This document shows, piece by piece, positions 43,500-51,791 of a DNA stretch of 64,000 nt. Both the position numbers and the translations under genes were made by a program. Position 1 is the stretch's first letter. The number at the start of each line of letters is the position of its first letter. This stretch comes from Kineosporiaceae bacterium SCSIO 59966 (GTDB lineage: Bacteria; Actinomycetota; Actinomycetes; Actinomycetales; SCSIO-59966), in the NCBI GenBank assembly GCA_020881835.1, contig CP052876.1, forward strand, positions 2,542,001 to 2,606,000, in the 5' to 3' direction. The notes under the pieces were generated by a model. It saw nothing but the letters and a program-made list of their open reading frames with translations, ran no database searches and was not told the DNA's origin.

Positions 43500-44237
43500 A
43501 TGCCCGATCTCGTCGTCCCCGCTCGGTTCAACGGTCCGCCCGCCTCGGCAAACGGCGGCTGGTCGGCCGGGGCACTGGCGGCGCTGCTGCTGCCGCCGGA
43601 GGCGTCCGCTCGCCCGGTGTCGGTCCGCTTGCACCGGCCACCGCCGCTCGACGTCCCGATGAGCGTCGAGGTCGCGGACGACACGGCCACCGCCCGGATC
43701 GACGGCGACGTCGTCCTGACCGCGGCCGTCGCGACCGAGGAGGCGCTGGGTCCCGACCTACCGGCGGTCGACCTGGAGACGGCGACCGCGGCGACGGTCC
43801 GGTACGCGGGCCGGCAGGACCACCCGTTCCCGACCTGCTTCGTGTGCGGCACGCAGCGCCCCGACGGGTTGCGCCTCGAGCCGGGCCACCTGCTGTTCCG
43901 GGAGGAGATGACCGCCTGCCCGTGGACGCCGCCGGAGGACCTGGACGCCGGGGACGGACGCGTGGCGCTGCCGGTCGTCTGGGCCGCGCTGGACTGCCCA
44001 GGTGGGTGGTCGGCAGACCTCGTCGGGCGGCCGATGGTGCTCGGCACGATCACTGCCGCCGTCCCGGAGCGGCCTCGGGTGGGCGAGCCGTGCGTCGTCG
44101 TCGGGACCGTCCTGGGGCGATCCGGACGCCGCACGCTCACGGCCACCGCCCTGCGCCGGGCCGCGGACGGCGCGCTGCTGGCCCGGGCCGCCCACATCTG
44201 GGTCGAGGTCGACCCGACCGCCTTCTCCGCCCCGTGA
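43500..44237 (+). CDS. Hotdog-fold thioesterase-like protein
   Basis: A 245-residue protein with features of two weak hotdog units: FNGPPASANGGWSAGALAALL near the start and HPFPTCFVCGTQRPDGLRL in the middle, then VVWAALDCPGGWSADLVGRPMVLGTI and a C-terminal beta region ending AHIWVEV. The FVCG Cys pair is typical of this actinobacterial family annotated as thioesterase-like. Substrate unknown. The ATG at 43500 is 7 bases after TACCGT (43487-43492), so it is probably leaderless. Divergent from ideR. The first IS copy begins 14 bp after its stop. Confidence 0.7.
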   Translation: MPDLVVPARFNGPPASANGGWSAGALAALLLPPEASARPVSVRLHRPPPLDVPMSVEVADDTATARIDGDVVLTAAVATEEALGPDLPAVDLETATAATVRYAGRQDHPFPTCFVCGTQRPDGLRLEPGHLLFREEMTACPWTPPEDLDAGDGRVALPVVWAALDCPGGWSADLVGRPMVLGTITAAVPERPRVGEPCVVVGTVLGRSGRRTLTATALRRAADGALLARAAHIWVEVDPTAFSAP

Positions 44238-44285
44238 ACCCCTCCCCTCGTAGTAATGGCGTTCTGGGAGGGGGTTCGCATAGAA

Positions 44286-44342
44286 CGTCCTCCTGTGTAC
44301 ACGTCTCGGGCTTGGTGTCCCAACGCGATGAACAGGAGGACG
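44286..44342 (+). promoter_or_regulatory. Hairpin sequestering the transposase ribosome-binding site (copy 1)
   Basis: CGTCCTCCTGT (44286-44296) is the exact complement of ACAGGAGGACG (44332-44342), which contains the AGGAGG Shine-Dalgarno of the transposase. Transcripts reading in from outside would fold and mask the start. The same 11-bp stem exists in copy 2 at 46105-46161. Confidence 0.65.
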
Positions 44343-44345
44343 TCC

Positions 44346-45692
44346 ATGGGTAATGGTACGGGTTTGACTCGGGGTGATCGGCGGCGTAACGAGCGGCGGG
44401 CCCGGCTGCGTGCGGCGGTGCCGGCGTCGGCTGCGGTGGTGGGGGTTGATCTGGGGGAGGACACCCAGATGGTGGTGGTCACTGACCGGGACTGCCGGGT
44501 GCTGGCCCGGCGGGTGTTCAAGGGCAAGGCGTGGGAGCTGGGGCCGGTCCTGGACTGGGCGGTGCAGCAGGCTGCGCGGGCCGGGTTCACGGCGGTGACG
44601 TTGGCGTGTGAGCCGACCGGGTCACGGTGGATGGCGGTGCAGGACGCCGCCTTCGAGCGGGACCTGCTGGTGGTGTGTGTGCAGCCGCTGGCCGCGGCCC
44701 GGGCCCGGGAGGAGGAGGACTACACCCGGGACAAGTCCGACTACAAGGATGCGGTGCTGATCGCCCGGTTGGCCGGTGAGCTGCGCTGCTACGTCCCCGA
44801 ACGTGTGGAGGAGCAGTGGGCGGTGCTGCGGCACCTCGGTCGCCGTCGTGGTGAGCTGATCACCCGGTCGACCCGGGCGGTGCTGCAGCTGCGTGACCTG
44901 CTCGCGGTGGGCTGGCCCACGGTCCTGACGGCGGCGAGCAAGCCGTTCGAGTCGATGACCTGGCAGGCGTCGGTGGCGGTGGTGCTGGACCGCTGCAACG
45001 GTGACCCGGCCCGGCTGCGGCGGATGGGCCTGGCCCGGTTCACCGACGCGGTGCGCCGTGAGCTGCCTCGTTGGGGTGGGCGCAAGATCCGCCGCCGGAT
45101 CGTCGAGGGCGTGTTCGCCGCCCTCAACGACACCACCGGCGCGGTGGCCCGCCAGCGCGCCGGGGCGCTCAAACGCGCCGCCTGGGCGGTGGATGACCTG
45201 CGCGCCGCCCGCGCCCAGCAGCAGACCGTCGAGCAGGAGATGCTCACCGCCGTGGACGCCCTGGGCCTGAGTGACCCGCTGGCCTCGATCCCCGGGCTGT
45301 CCCTGCCGGCTGCCGCGCAGATCCTCGCCGAGGCCGGTGACCCGACCCGCTTCGACAGCGCACGGTCCCTGGTCAAGCACGCCGGGCTGAACCCGGTGGA
45401 GAACACCTCGGCCACCTTCCGCGGCCGCACCCGCACCTCCAAACGCGGCCGCCCCGGGCTGCGGCTGGCCGCCTGGCGTGCCACCTGGACGGTGATCCGG
45501 CACAACCCGGTCCTGGCCGCCCGCCACGCCCACCTGACCAGCCGCCAGCACAACCGGCTCACCCGCGCACAGGCCCACGTGGCCTGCGCCACGACCCTGC
45601 TGCGCTGGATCTACGCCGTCACCACCACCGGGCAGCGCTGGGACCCCCGGATCGCCGCCGGCCCCACCACCGAGGCCCCCATGGCCGCCTGA
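44346..45692 (+). CDS. IS110-family transposase (copy 1)
   Basis: A 448-residue DEDD recombinase. The RuvC-like domain has Asp35 (VVGVDLGED), Glu89 (ACEPTGS), Asp132 and Asp135 (DKSDYKDAVLIARL). The C-terminal Transposase_20 domain contains SIPGLSLPAAAQILAEAGD, FDSARSLVKHAGLNP and TSKRGRPGLRLAAWRA with the conserved serine. The ATG at 44346 has AGGAGG with a 6-base spacer; earlier in-frame starts lack one. The protein is identical to copy 2. It acts with a guide RNA encoded in the element. Confidence 0.95.
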   Translation: MGNGTGLTRGDRRRNERRARLRAAVPASAAVVGVDLGEDTQMVVVTDRDCRVLARRVFKGKAWELGPVLDWAVQQAARAGFTAVTLACEPTGSRWMAVQDAAFERDLLVVCVQPLAAARAREEEDYTRDKSDYKDAVLIARLAGELRCYVPERVEEQWAVLRHLGRRRGELITRSTRAVLQLRDLLAVGWPTVLTAASKPFESMTWQASVAVVLDRCNGDPARLRRMGLARFTDAVRRELPRWGGRKIRRRIVEGVFAALNDTTGAVARQRAGALKRAAWAVDDLRAARAQQQTVEQEMLTAVDALGLSDPLASIPGLSLPAAAQILAEAGDPTRFDSARSLVKHAGLNPVENTSATFRGRTRTSKRGRPGLRLAAWRATWTVIRHNPVLAARHAHLTSRQHNRLTRAQAHVACATTLLRWIYAVTTTGQRWDPRIAAGPTTEAPMAA

Positions 45693-45955
45693 CCAGCACA
45701 CCCGCCGACCCCGGCGGGGCGAGCTCGCACCTTCGTAGAGGGGAAACCCTTCCACCTCGATGATCACCATGAGCAGCCCCGCCAGGCCGCCAGGGAACCT
45801 CACAAGCTCGCTTGAACGCTGTTGGGACCCCAAGCCCACTTGCCAGCTACGTAGAGACGAGGAACCCGACCCCGGCCACCCCCCCGGCGGGGACCCCACA
45901 CACCACCAACAAGATCAACACGACCCAAGACCTTGACGTGAAACCTCTTACGCTG
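45693..45955 (+). ncRNA. Predicted bridge RNA (seekRNA) region of IS copy 1
   Basis: The 3' non-coding region begins with a hairpin (CCCGCCG/CGGCGGG, 45701-45718). A candidate target loop has CCTTCGT (45730-45736, cf. left target plus core CCCTCGT), an AGAGGG-GAAA-CCCTTC hairpin, then ATGATCAC (45760-45767), the exact complement of the target GTGATCAT. A second loop has ACGCTG (45816-45821), identical to the IS right end, a GC hairpin, then CTAC (45847-45850), complementary to GTAG at the left junction. This LTG-hairpin-RTG / LDG-hairpin-RDG order is that of IS110 bridge RNAs. RNA ends are not defined. Confidence 0.6.
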
Positions 45956-46035
45956 GTGATCATGCAATCCCGCCACCCTGCCACGGCGCACCGGCCCGCC
46001 CCCCAACCTTTCGTGATCATGCAATCCCGCCACCC
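45956..46035 (+). repeat. Two copies of the dispersed 23-bp repeat between the IS copies
   Basis: Copy 45956-45978 is the right flank (target) of IS copy 1; copy 46013-46035 is intact. Their starts are 57 bp apart, and the next 23-mer, split by IS copy 2, would begin 56 bp further on, so an original array of three evenly spaced repeats is implied. Confidence 0.93.
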
Positions 46036-46164
46036 TGCGCGACCCGCCGACCCCACCCCCACCCCCTCGTAGTAATGGCGTTCTGGGAGGGGGTTCGCAT
46101 AGAACGTCCTCCTGTGTACACGTCTCGGGCTTGGTGTCCCAACGCGATGAACAGGAGGACGTCC

Positions 46165-47511
46165 ATGGGTAATGGTACGGGTTTGACTCGGGGTGATCGG
46201 CGGCGTAACGAGCGGCGGGCCCGGCTGCGTGCGGCGGTGCCGGCGTCGGCTGCGGTGGTGGGGGTTGATCTGGGGGAGGACACCCAGATGGTGGTGGTCA
46301 CTGACCGGGACTGCCGGGTGCTGGCCCGGCGGGTGTTCAAGGGCAAGGCGTGGGAGCTGGGGCCGGTCCTGGACTGGGCGGTGCAGCAGGCTGCGCGGGC
46401 CGGGTTCACGGCGGTGACGTTGGCGTGTGAGCCGACCGGGTCACGGTGGATGGCGGTGCAGGACGCCGCCTTCGAGCGGGACCTGCTGGTGGTGTGTGTG
46501 CAGCCGCTGGCCGCGGCCCGGGCCCGGGAGGAGGAGGACTACACCCGGGACAAGTCCGACTACAAGGATGCGGTGCTGATCGCCCGGTTGGCCGGTGAGC
46601 TGCGCTGCTACGTCCCCGAACGTGTGGAGGAGCAGTGGGCGGTGCTGCGGCACCTCGGTCGCCGTCGTGGTGAGCTGATCACCCGGTCGACCCGGGCGGT
46701 GCTGCAGCTGCGTGACCTGCTCGCGGTGGGCTGGCCCACGGTCCTGACGGCGGCGAGCAAGCCGTTCGAGTCGATGACCTGGCAGGCGTCGGTGGCGGTG
46801 GTGCTGGACCGCTGCAACGGTGACCCGGCCCGGCTGCGGCGGATGGGCCTGGCCCGGTTCACCGACGCGGTGCGCCGTGAGCTGCCTCGTTGGGGTGGGC
46901 GCAAGATCCGCCGCCGGATCGTCGAGGGCGTGTTCGCCGCCCTCAACGACACCACCGGCGCGGTGGCCCGCCAGCGCGCCGGGGCGCTCAAACGCGCCGC
47001 CTGGGCGGTGGATGACCTGCGCGCCGCCCGCGCCCAGCAGCAGACCGTCGAGCAGGAGATGCTCACCGCCGTGGACGCCCTGGGCCTGAGTGACCCGCTG
47101 GCCTCGATCCCCGGGCTGTCCCTGCCGGCTGCCGCGCAGATCCTCGCCGAGGCCGGTGACCCGACCCGCTTCGACAGCGCACGGTCCCTGGTCAAGCACG
47201 CCGGGCTGAACCCGGTGGAGAACACCTCGGCCACCTTCCGCGGCCGCACCCGCACCTCCAAACGCGGCCGCCCCGGGCTGCGGCTGGCCGCCTGGCGTGC
47301 CACCTGGACGGTGATCCGGCACAACCCGGTCCTGGCCGCCCGCCACGCCCACCTGACCAGCCGCCAGCACAACCGGCTCACCCGCGCACAGGCCCACGTG
47401 GCCTGCGCCACGACCCTGCTGCGCTGGATCTACGCCGTCACCACCACCGGGCAGCGCTGGGACCCCCGGATCGCCGCCGGCCCCACCACCGAGGCCCCCA
47501 TGGCCGCCTGA
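46165..47511 (+). CDS. IS110-family transposase (copy 2)
   Basis: This 448-residue DEDD transposase is identical to the product of 44346-45692, including Asp35, Glu89, Asp132, Asp135 and the C-terminal serine motif. AGGAGG at 46153-46158 lies in the same sequestering hairpin (46105-46115 with 46151-46161). Two intact copies suggest recent transposition, and the element is probably still active. Confidence 0.95.
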   Translation: MGNGTGLTRGDRRRNERRARLRAAVPASAAVVGVDLGEDTQMVVVTDRDCRVLARRVFKGKAWELGPVLDWAVQQAARAGFTAVTLACEPTGSRWMAVQDAAFERDLLVVCVQPLAAARAREEEDYTRDKSDYKDAVLIARLAGELRCYVPERVEEQWAVLRHLGRRRGELITRSTRAVLQLRDLLAVGWPTVLTAASKPFESMTWQASVAVVLDRCNGDPARLRRMGLARFTDAVRRELPRWGGRKIRRRIVEGVFAALNDTTGAVARQRAGALKRAAWAVDDLRAARAQQQTVEQEMLTAVDALGLSDPLASIPGLSLPAAAQILAEAGDPTRFDSARSLVKHAGLNPVENTSATFRGRTRTSKRGRPGLRLAAWRATWTVIRHNPVLAARHAHLTSRQHNRLTRAQAHVACATTLLRWIYAVTTTGQRWDPRIAAGPTTEAPMAA

Positions 47512-47774
47512 CCAGCACACCCGCCGACCCCGGCGGGGCGAGCTCGCACCTTCGTAGAGGGGAAACCCTTCCACCTCGATGATCACCATGAGCAGCCCCG
47601 CCAGGCCGCCAGGGAACCTCACAAGCTCGCTTGAACGCTGTTGGGACCCCAAGCCCACTTGCCAGCTACGTAGAGACGAGGAACCCGACCCCGGCCACCC
47701 CCCCGGCGGGGACCCCACACACCACCAACAAGATCAACACGACCCAAGACCTTGACGTGAAACCTCTTACGCTG
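47512..47774 (+). ncRNA. Predicted bridge RNA (seekRNA) region of IS copy 2
   Basis: Identical to the region after copy 1. Candidate guides are at 47549-47555 (left target), 47579-47586 (right target), 47635-47640 (left donor) and 47666-47669 (right donor). The evidence is the same complementarity and hairpin order as in copy 1. Confidence 0.6.
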
Positions 47775-48004
47775 GTGATCATGCAATCCCGCCACCTGCA
47801 CGACCCGCCGCCGCTCCCGAAAAGTGCTGGCTTGGCGGCACGACACGCCAGTAGGCCGGTGCCGGCGGCAGCACTCTGTGACCACCGCAACGACCACTCG
47901 TCCACCCGGGTGGCGGGATTGCATGATCACGAAAAGGGGGTGGGGGTGGCGGGATTGCATGATCACGAGCAGGGCGGGCGGGGGTGGCGGGATTGCATGA
48001 TCAC
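47775..48004. repeat. Repeat island: four 23-mers around palindromic element copy 3
   Basis: A 23-mer in plus orientation at 47775-47797 (last base T instead of C; the IS copy 2 target) is followed by the ~65-bp palindromic element at 47818-47882. Three 23-mers in minus orientation follow at 47908-47930, 47944-47966 and 47982-48004. The 23-mers face each other across the palindrome. The 549-bp gap 47512-48060 contains the IS 3' region, this island and no gene. Confidence 0.92.
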
Positions 48005-48060
48005 GAAAAGGGGGTGGGGGCGGTGTGCCTGGTGCTGCTGGGGTGGGCCGAGACCAGGGG

Positions 48061-49326
48061 TCAGGGTTCGGGGTGGCGGGCGTCGTAACGACGGAACCGC
48101 GGGTTGCGACGAGCGAGCCAGCCGATCCCGAGGACACAGACGACCCCGCCCGCAACCGCCGCCATACCCTCGCCAACCGCCTGCGCCACCCCGCTCGTCG
48201 CGAGCTCGCCCAGTCGCGGCCCGCCGGCGACGACGACCACGAACACCCCCTGGAGCCGCCCCCGCATCGCGTCGGGCGTGGCCGACTGGAGGATCGTCTG
48301 CCGGTACACCGCACTGACCGCGTCCGACGCGCCGGCCAGCACGAGGAACCCCAGCCCCGCAGCGAGGGCCCACGTCCCCGGCCCGACCACCTCCGCGAGC
48401 AGGACGACGACCCCGAACCCGATGATCGAGGTCCCCCAGGCCGTGATCGCCCACAGCACCGCCAGGCCCTGCCGGTTGACCCGTCCCAGTGGCCCGGACA
48501 GCACACCGGCCAGCCCCGACCCGACGGCGATCGCGCCGGACAGCAGGCCCACGGTCGTCGGACCGGCCCCGAACGCCCCGATGGCCACTGCGGGGAACAG
48601 CGCCCGGGGGAACGAGGAGACCATCGCCAGGACGTCGACGACGAAGGTCATCCGGACGTTCGGCTGAGTGCGTAGGTAGCGCAGCCCTTCGACGACCGAG
48701 GAGAACCCGGCGCGGCGGACGCTCCCCTGCGGGGGCAACGACGGCAGCCGCACGAGTGCCCACAGCGCGGCGAGGTAGGTGAGCACGTCGACCGAGTAGG
48801 CGACGCCGTAGCCCAGCTGCCCGACGAGGACGCCGGCGAGCACCGGGCCGAGGGTGAACCCCACCGGGAAGACGGCTGCCTGCAGGGCGTTCGCGGCGGG
48901 GAGCAGACGCAGTGGGAGCAGCCGCGGCAGGATCGCGGCCCGAGCCGGTTGGACGACGGCGAACGCGGCGCTGTGCAGGGACGTCAGCAGGTACAGCACC
49001 CACACCTGCTCCAGCCCCGCCCACGCCTGTCCCGCGGTGGCGAGGGAGACCACCCACAACGCCGCGGAGGCGCCCAGGGCCACCGTGCGACGGTCGTAGG
49101 CGTCGACGATCGCCCCGCCGTACAGACCGAGGACGACGAGGGGGACGAGCGCGAACAGGCCGACGAGCCCGACGGCGAGGGTGGAGCCGGTCAGGTCGTA
49201 CACCTGCAGGCCGAGCGCTGTGATCGCCAGCTGCTGGCCCACGTTCGCCAGCGCGTTGCCGACGAGCAGCCGCCGGTAGTCGGCGCTGACCCGCAGCGGG
49301 GTCAGGTCGGCGAACAGGCGCGGCAC
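48061..49326 (-). CDS. MFS transporter, EntS/MFS_3 type
   Basis: A 421-residue major facilitator with ~12 membrane segments. It starts FADLTPLRVSADYRRLLVGNALANVGQQLAITALGLQVYDLTGS, with YGGAIVDAYDRRTVALGASA as the loop 2-3 motif and VVQPARAAILPRLLPLRLLPAANAL typical of the EntS-like (DHA3) family of siderophore and drug exporters. Substrate not determinable. GTG start at 49326, with weak ribosome binding and a CACAATCT box 5-6 bases upstream. Its stop is 56 bp from the repeat island. Confidence 0.85.
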   Translation of the reverse strand: MPRLFADLTPLRVSADYRRLLVGNALANVGQQLAITALGLQVYDLTGSTLAVGLVGLFALVPLVVLGLYGGAIVDAYDRRTVALGASAALWVVSLATAGQAWAGLEQVWVLYLLTSLHSAAFAVVQPARAAILPRLLPLRLLPAANALQAAVFPVGFTLGPVLAGVLVGQLGYGVAYSVDVLTYLAALWALVRLPSLPPQGSVRRAGFSSVVEGLRYLRTQPNVRMTFVVDVLAMVSSFPRALFPAVAIGAFGAGPTTVGLLSGAIAVGSGLAGVLSGPLGRVNRQGLAVLWAITAWGTSIIGFGVVVLLAEVVGPGTWALAAGLGFLVLAGASDAVSAVYRQTILQSATPDAMRGRLQGVFVVVVAGGPRLGELATSGVAQAVGEGMAAVAGGVVCVLGIGWLARRNPRFRRYDARHPEP

Positions 49327-49687
49327 TCGCCAGATTGTGGTCCCGCCTGGACAGGGAACAGCCCGCGGGCTCCCTCCTCGCCGAGGAGGACGCCGCACTG
49401 GACGAGGTGCGGCACCCGCGGGCTGCGGTGACTGCCGTGGACTCGCCGGCCGCCACGAGCGGGCCGGAGGACCGGGGGCAGTCCGTCCGAAGTGCTTCGG
49501 GCGGCTAGCTGGCAGCCACCTCACGCGTCCGTCTGTCACTCACTGTTCGGACCACCTCCTTTCCCGTGTACCGCAGACGCTACGTCGTCGAGACGGCCGA
49601 TCGCCAGCCCCTTTTCCGCCGTCTGTGGACCCTCGTGGCGCCCAGCCGGCTCGACGGAGCTCCGTGACGGCGCGGACGTGCTGGGCG
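49327..49687. other. 361-bp gap without a recognised gene
   Basis: No coding region with homology was seen. On the minus strand an AAAGGAGG at 49555-49562 precedes a 12-codon ORF (49505-49543, GTG start), a possible leader peptide of the MFS gene, but nothing else supports it. Confidence 0.4.
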
Positions 49688-50719
49688 CTACTCCGGGACG
49701 CACACCTCTCCCCGCAGCATGCTGGCCGCGGTGCGCACCACCAGCAGCAGCGCGAGCGCGCTGACCGTCACCAGGAAGGTCCAGGACGCCGCGGTGAAGA
49801 ACCAGCCGCCGATCTCCCCGGCCATCACGCTGGTCGCGACGCTCAGCGCCGCCAGCGGGAACGCGTACGCCCACCACGACAGGAAGAACGGCAGCCTGCG
49901 CAGCCGGTCCACCTGGACGACGAAGAGCACGGTGAAGAACAGGGCGACGTAGTACAGCAGCCGCGGCACGGGACCGTCGCCGGCATCCGGCACAAGCCGC
50001 AGGTAGGCGACGGTGGCCACGGCAGGTGGTGCGATGAGGACGGCGAGCGTGGGCAGGAGCCGGGGCGGCACCGGCCGTTCGTGCACGAACAACCGGGACA
50101 GCACCATCGCCAGCAGGGGCACCCAGAACGTCACCCCGACCGCGAAGAAGAACCAGGACACCTCCGGGTGAGCGAACTCGGTTCCCGCCAACGGCACGAC
50201 CATCAGCCCGACGACGGGGATGAACCAGGCCGGGGTCACGTGGTCCATCGCGAACACCGGCCGGTTGATCCACGCCGACAGCACGTAGAGGGTGAGCGCC
50301 AGCTGTGCGCTCGCTCCTACCCACCACAGCGGTGCGGCCACCGCGTGGACGTCCTGCCCCGCGGTGGCGACCAGGAGCAGACCGATGCTGGTCGTGGGGA
50401 CGAAGGAGAGCCGGACCGGATGACCGAGCTCCTCGCGCACGGCGCCAGGGTGGCGGACCAGCTTGGCGACGTAGGTCACCAGGATCGCGGCGTACACGAC
50501 CAGCGAGACCCAGAACAGCGCCGTCCCGACCGCTTCCGGGACGTCGAGGACGGGCGCCGCCCGCGTCCAGGCCAGGGAGAGGCCAGCGAGCCCCATCGCG
50601 GCGGCGAAGAACGTCACCGGGAAGTGGGCCAGCCGGGGGCCGGTCGCGCTGTCGGGTTCGACGTACACCGTGCCGGCGCCGGGACGGTCGCCGAGGGATC
50701 CTTGAGCCTGCGAGGTCAT
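49688..50719 (-). CDS. SLAC1/TehA-family (TDT) membrane transporter
   Basis: A 343-residue protein with ten membrane helices. The N-terminal LAHFPVTFFAAAMGLAGLSLAWTRA is the TDT/SLAC1 pattern, with TPAWFIPVVGLMVVPLAGTEF and LPFFLSWWAYAFPLAALSVA later. Family members are anion channels (plant SLAC1), the tellurite-resistance protein TehA and dicarboxylate carriers; the substrate here is unknown. It is divergent from the zinc ABC operon. A Zur-like box and a TATAGT -10-like box on the minus strand lie 50-80 bp upstream, so it may share zinc control. Confidence 0.88.
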   Translation of the reverse strand: MTSQAQGSLGDRPGAGTVYVEPDSATGPRLAHFPVTFFAAAMGLAGLSLAWTRAAPVLDVPEAVGTALFWVSLVVYAAILVTYVAKLVRHPGAVREELGHPVRLSFVPTTSIGLLLVATAGQDVHAVAAPLWWVGASAQLALTLYVLSAWINRPVFAMDHVTPAWFIPVVGLMVVPLAGTEFAHPEVSWFFFAVGVTFWVPLLAMVLSRLFVHERPVPPRLLPTLAVLIAPPAVATVAYLRLVPDAGDGPVPRLLYYVALFFTVLFVVQVDRLRRLPFFLSWWAYAFPLAALSVATSVMAGEIGGWFFTAASWTFLVTVSALALLLVVRTAASMLRGEVCVPE

Positions 50720-50766
50720 GGTCTCAGTCTTCCTGTCGGACGGCGGCGGACGCGGGGCCCGTTATG

Positions 50767-50781
50767 TGGGAATGATTATCA
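50767..50781. promoter_or_regulatory. Zur-box-like operator
   Basis: TGGGAATGATTATCA matches the actinobacterial Zur consensus TGAAAATGATTTTCA at 12 of 15 positions and stands out as AT-rich in a very GC-rich region. It lies between the divergent TDT carrier and the zinc-type ABC operon and overlaps plausible -10 boxes in both directions. Confidence 0.65.
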
Positions 50782-50843
50782 CTATAGAGCAGTTCTCGAC
50801 AGTACATCGGCCGCGCCGCCGCACCAGAGCCCTGGGAGCCGTG

Positions 50844-51791
50844 ATGAGAGCACTCGCCGTCGTCGGAACAGCATTCGCGGTCCTTGCCGCCGGAGCCTGC
50901 GCGGGACCGGCGGACCAGGACGCCGAGGTGTCCGTGGTGGCCACCACCACGATCCTGGGGGACGTCGCCGGGCGGGTGGTCGAGTGCGGCGGCGGGACGG
51001 TGCAGACCCTGATGCCCGTGGGCGCGGACCCGCACGACTACGCCCCCGCGTCCACCGACGTCCAGGAGATGGTTGCGGCTGACCTCGTGGTGGCGAACGG
51101 ACTCGGGCTGGAGGAGGGTCTCGCCTCCGCCCTCGAGGCGGCGCAGGAGGACGGCGCTACCGTCATCGAGGTGGCCGAGCTGGTGAATCCCCTGCCTTTG
51201 GTGGCCGAGGAGCCCGACGCACTGGCGGACGACGGACACGGGCTCTCCCTGGACCCGCACGTGTGGCTCGACGTGGCCAGGATGGCGGACGCCGCCGAGC
51301 TCATCGGCGCCCAGCTCGCCGAGCTGACCGGCGACGACGCGTACATCTCGTGCGGCGAGGACGCCGGCGCCGACCTGCGAGCCGTGGACGACGAGGTGCG
51401 CGCCGTCCTGGCCGCCGTCCCTCCCGAGCGCCGAGTGCTGATCACCGACCACCGGGCGTTCGGCTACTTCTCGGAGGCCTACGACTTCGAGGTCGCCGGG
51501 GTCGTCGTCCCCGGGGGGTCCACACTGGGTGAGCCGAGCTCGGCGCACCTCGCGGAGCTCGTCACGGTGATCGAGGAGACCGGCGTCACAGCGATCTTCG
51601 GGAACGTGGCGGAGGACTCGGAGCTGCTGACCGCCCTCGCCGCGGAGACCGGGAAGGACATCGAGACCGTCGAGCTCTACGTCGGCAGCGTCGGCCCCGA
51701 GGGGTCCGGCGCGGAGGACTACTCCTCGATGATGCTGGAGAACGCCCGGCGGATCGCCGACGCTCTGACCCCGCAGGAGGACGGTGCGTGA
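50844..51791 (+). CDS. Zinc/manganese ABC transporter substrate-binding lipoprotein (ZnuA/AztC-like)
   Basis: A 315-residue cluster A-I binding protein. The signal peptide has a lipobox ending at Cys19 (LAAGAC). Metal-site histidines lie in VGADPHDYAPAST, LDPHVWLDVARM and LITDHRAFGYFSEAYDF, with an acidic ligand expected in IFGNVAEDSELL. The loop DDGHGLSLDPH is short. Start ATG 50844, with GGGAG 5 bases upstream. It is the first gene of a three-gene uptake operon behind a Zur-like box, so zinc is the likely substrate, by inference. Confidence 0.9.
   Translation: MRALAVVGTAFAVLAAGACAGPADQDAEVSVVATTTILGDVAGRVVECGGGTVQTLMPVGADPHDYAPASTDVQEMVAADLVVANGLGLEEGLASALEAAQEDGATVIEVAELVNPLPLVAEEPDALADDGHGLSLDPHVWLDVARMADAAELIGAQLAELTGDDAYISCGEDAGADLRAVDDEVRAVLAAVPPERRVLITDHRAFGYFSEAYDFEVAGVVVPGGSTLGEPSSAHLAELVTVIEETGVTAIFGNVAEDSELLTALAAETGKDIETVELYVGSVGPEGSGAEDYSSMMLENARRIADALTPQEDGA

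Larger units (their letters stand above)
44252..45955 (+). mobile_element. IS110-family insertion sequence, copy 1
   Basis: A 1704-bp element identical to copy 2 at 46071. Boundaries come from comparing the two: identity starts within CCCCTCGTAGTAATGG and ends inside a 23-mer repeat. With GT taken as the duplicated core, the IS runs AGTAATGG...TTACGCTG. It has no terminal inverted repeats or larger target duplication, as usual for IS110. It carries one DEDD transposase gene and a 263-bp 3' non-coding region with bridge-RNA features. The right flank is a complete 23-mer, so insertion was at the left edge of that repeat. Confidence 0.88.
46071..47774 (+). mobile_element. IS110-family insertion sequence, copy 2
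   Basis: A second 1704-bp copy, in direct orientation 115 bp after copy 1 and, by reading, identical in sequence. The left flank CCACCCCCTC-GT and the right flank (GT-GATCATGCAATCCCGCCACC) again correspond to the two sides of a 23-mer. Identity with copy 1 ends within the 23-mer at its 22nd base, where the flanks diverge, showing that the 23-mer is target sequence and not part of the IS. Confidence 0.88.

Noticed and set aside
44252-47774. Composite transposon bounded by two IS copies
   Set aside because: Only 115 bp of repeat-bearing DNA lies between the copies and no cargo gene is present; two independent insertions into a repeat array explain it better.
47908-48004. Three evenly spaced 23-mers that look like a short CRISPR array
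   Set aside because: The gaps are only 13-15 bp of low-complexity G-rich sequence, the same repeat is scattered genome-wide in both orientations, and no cas genes are present.
49505-49543. 12-codon leader peptide with AAAGGAGG before the MFS gene
   Set aside because: The spacing is long (11 bases), there is no attenuator hairpin pair visible, and the ORF is too short to judge.
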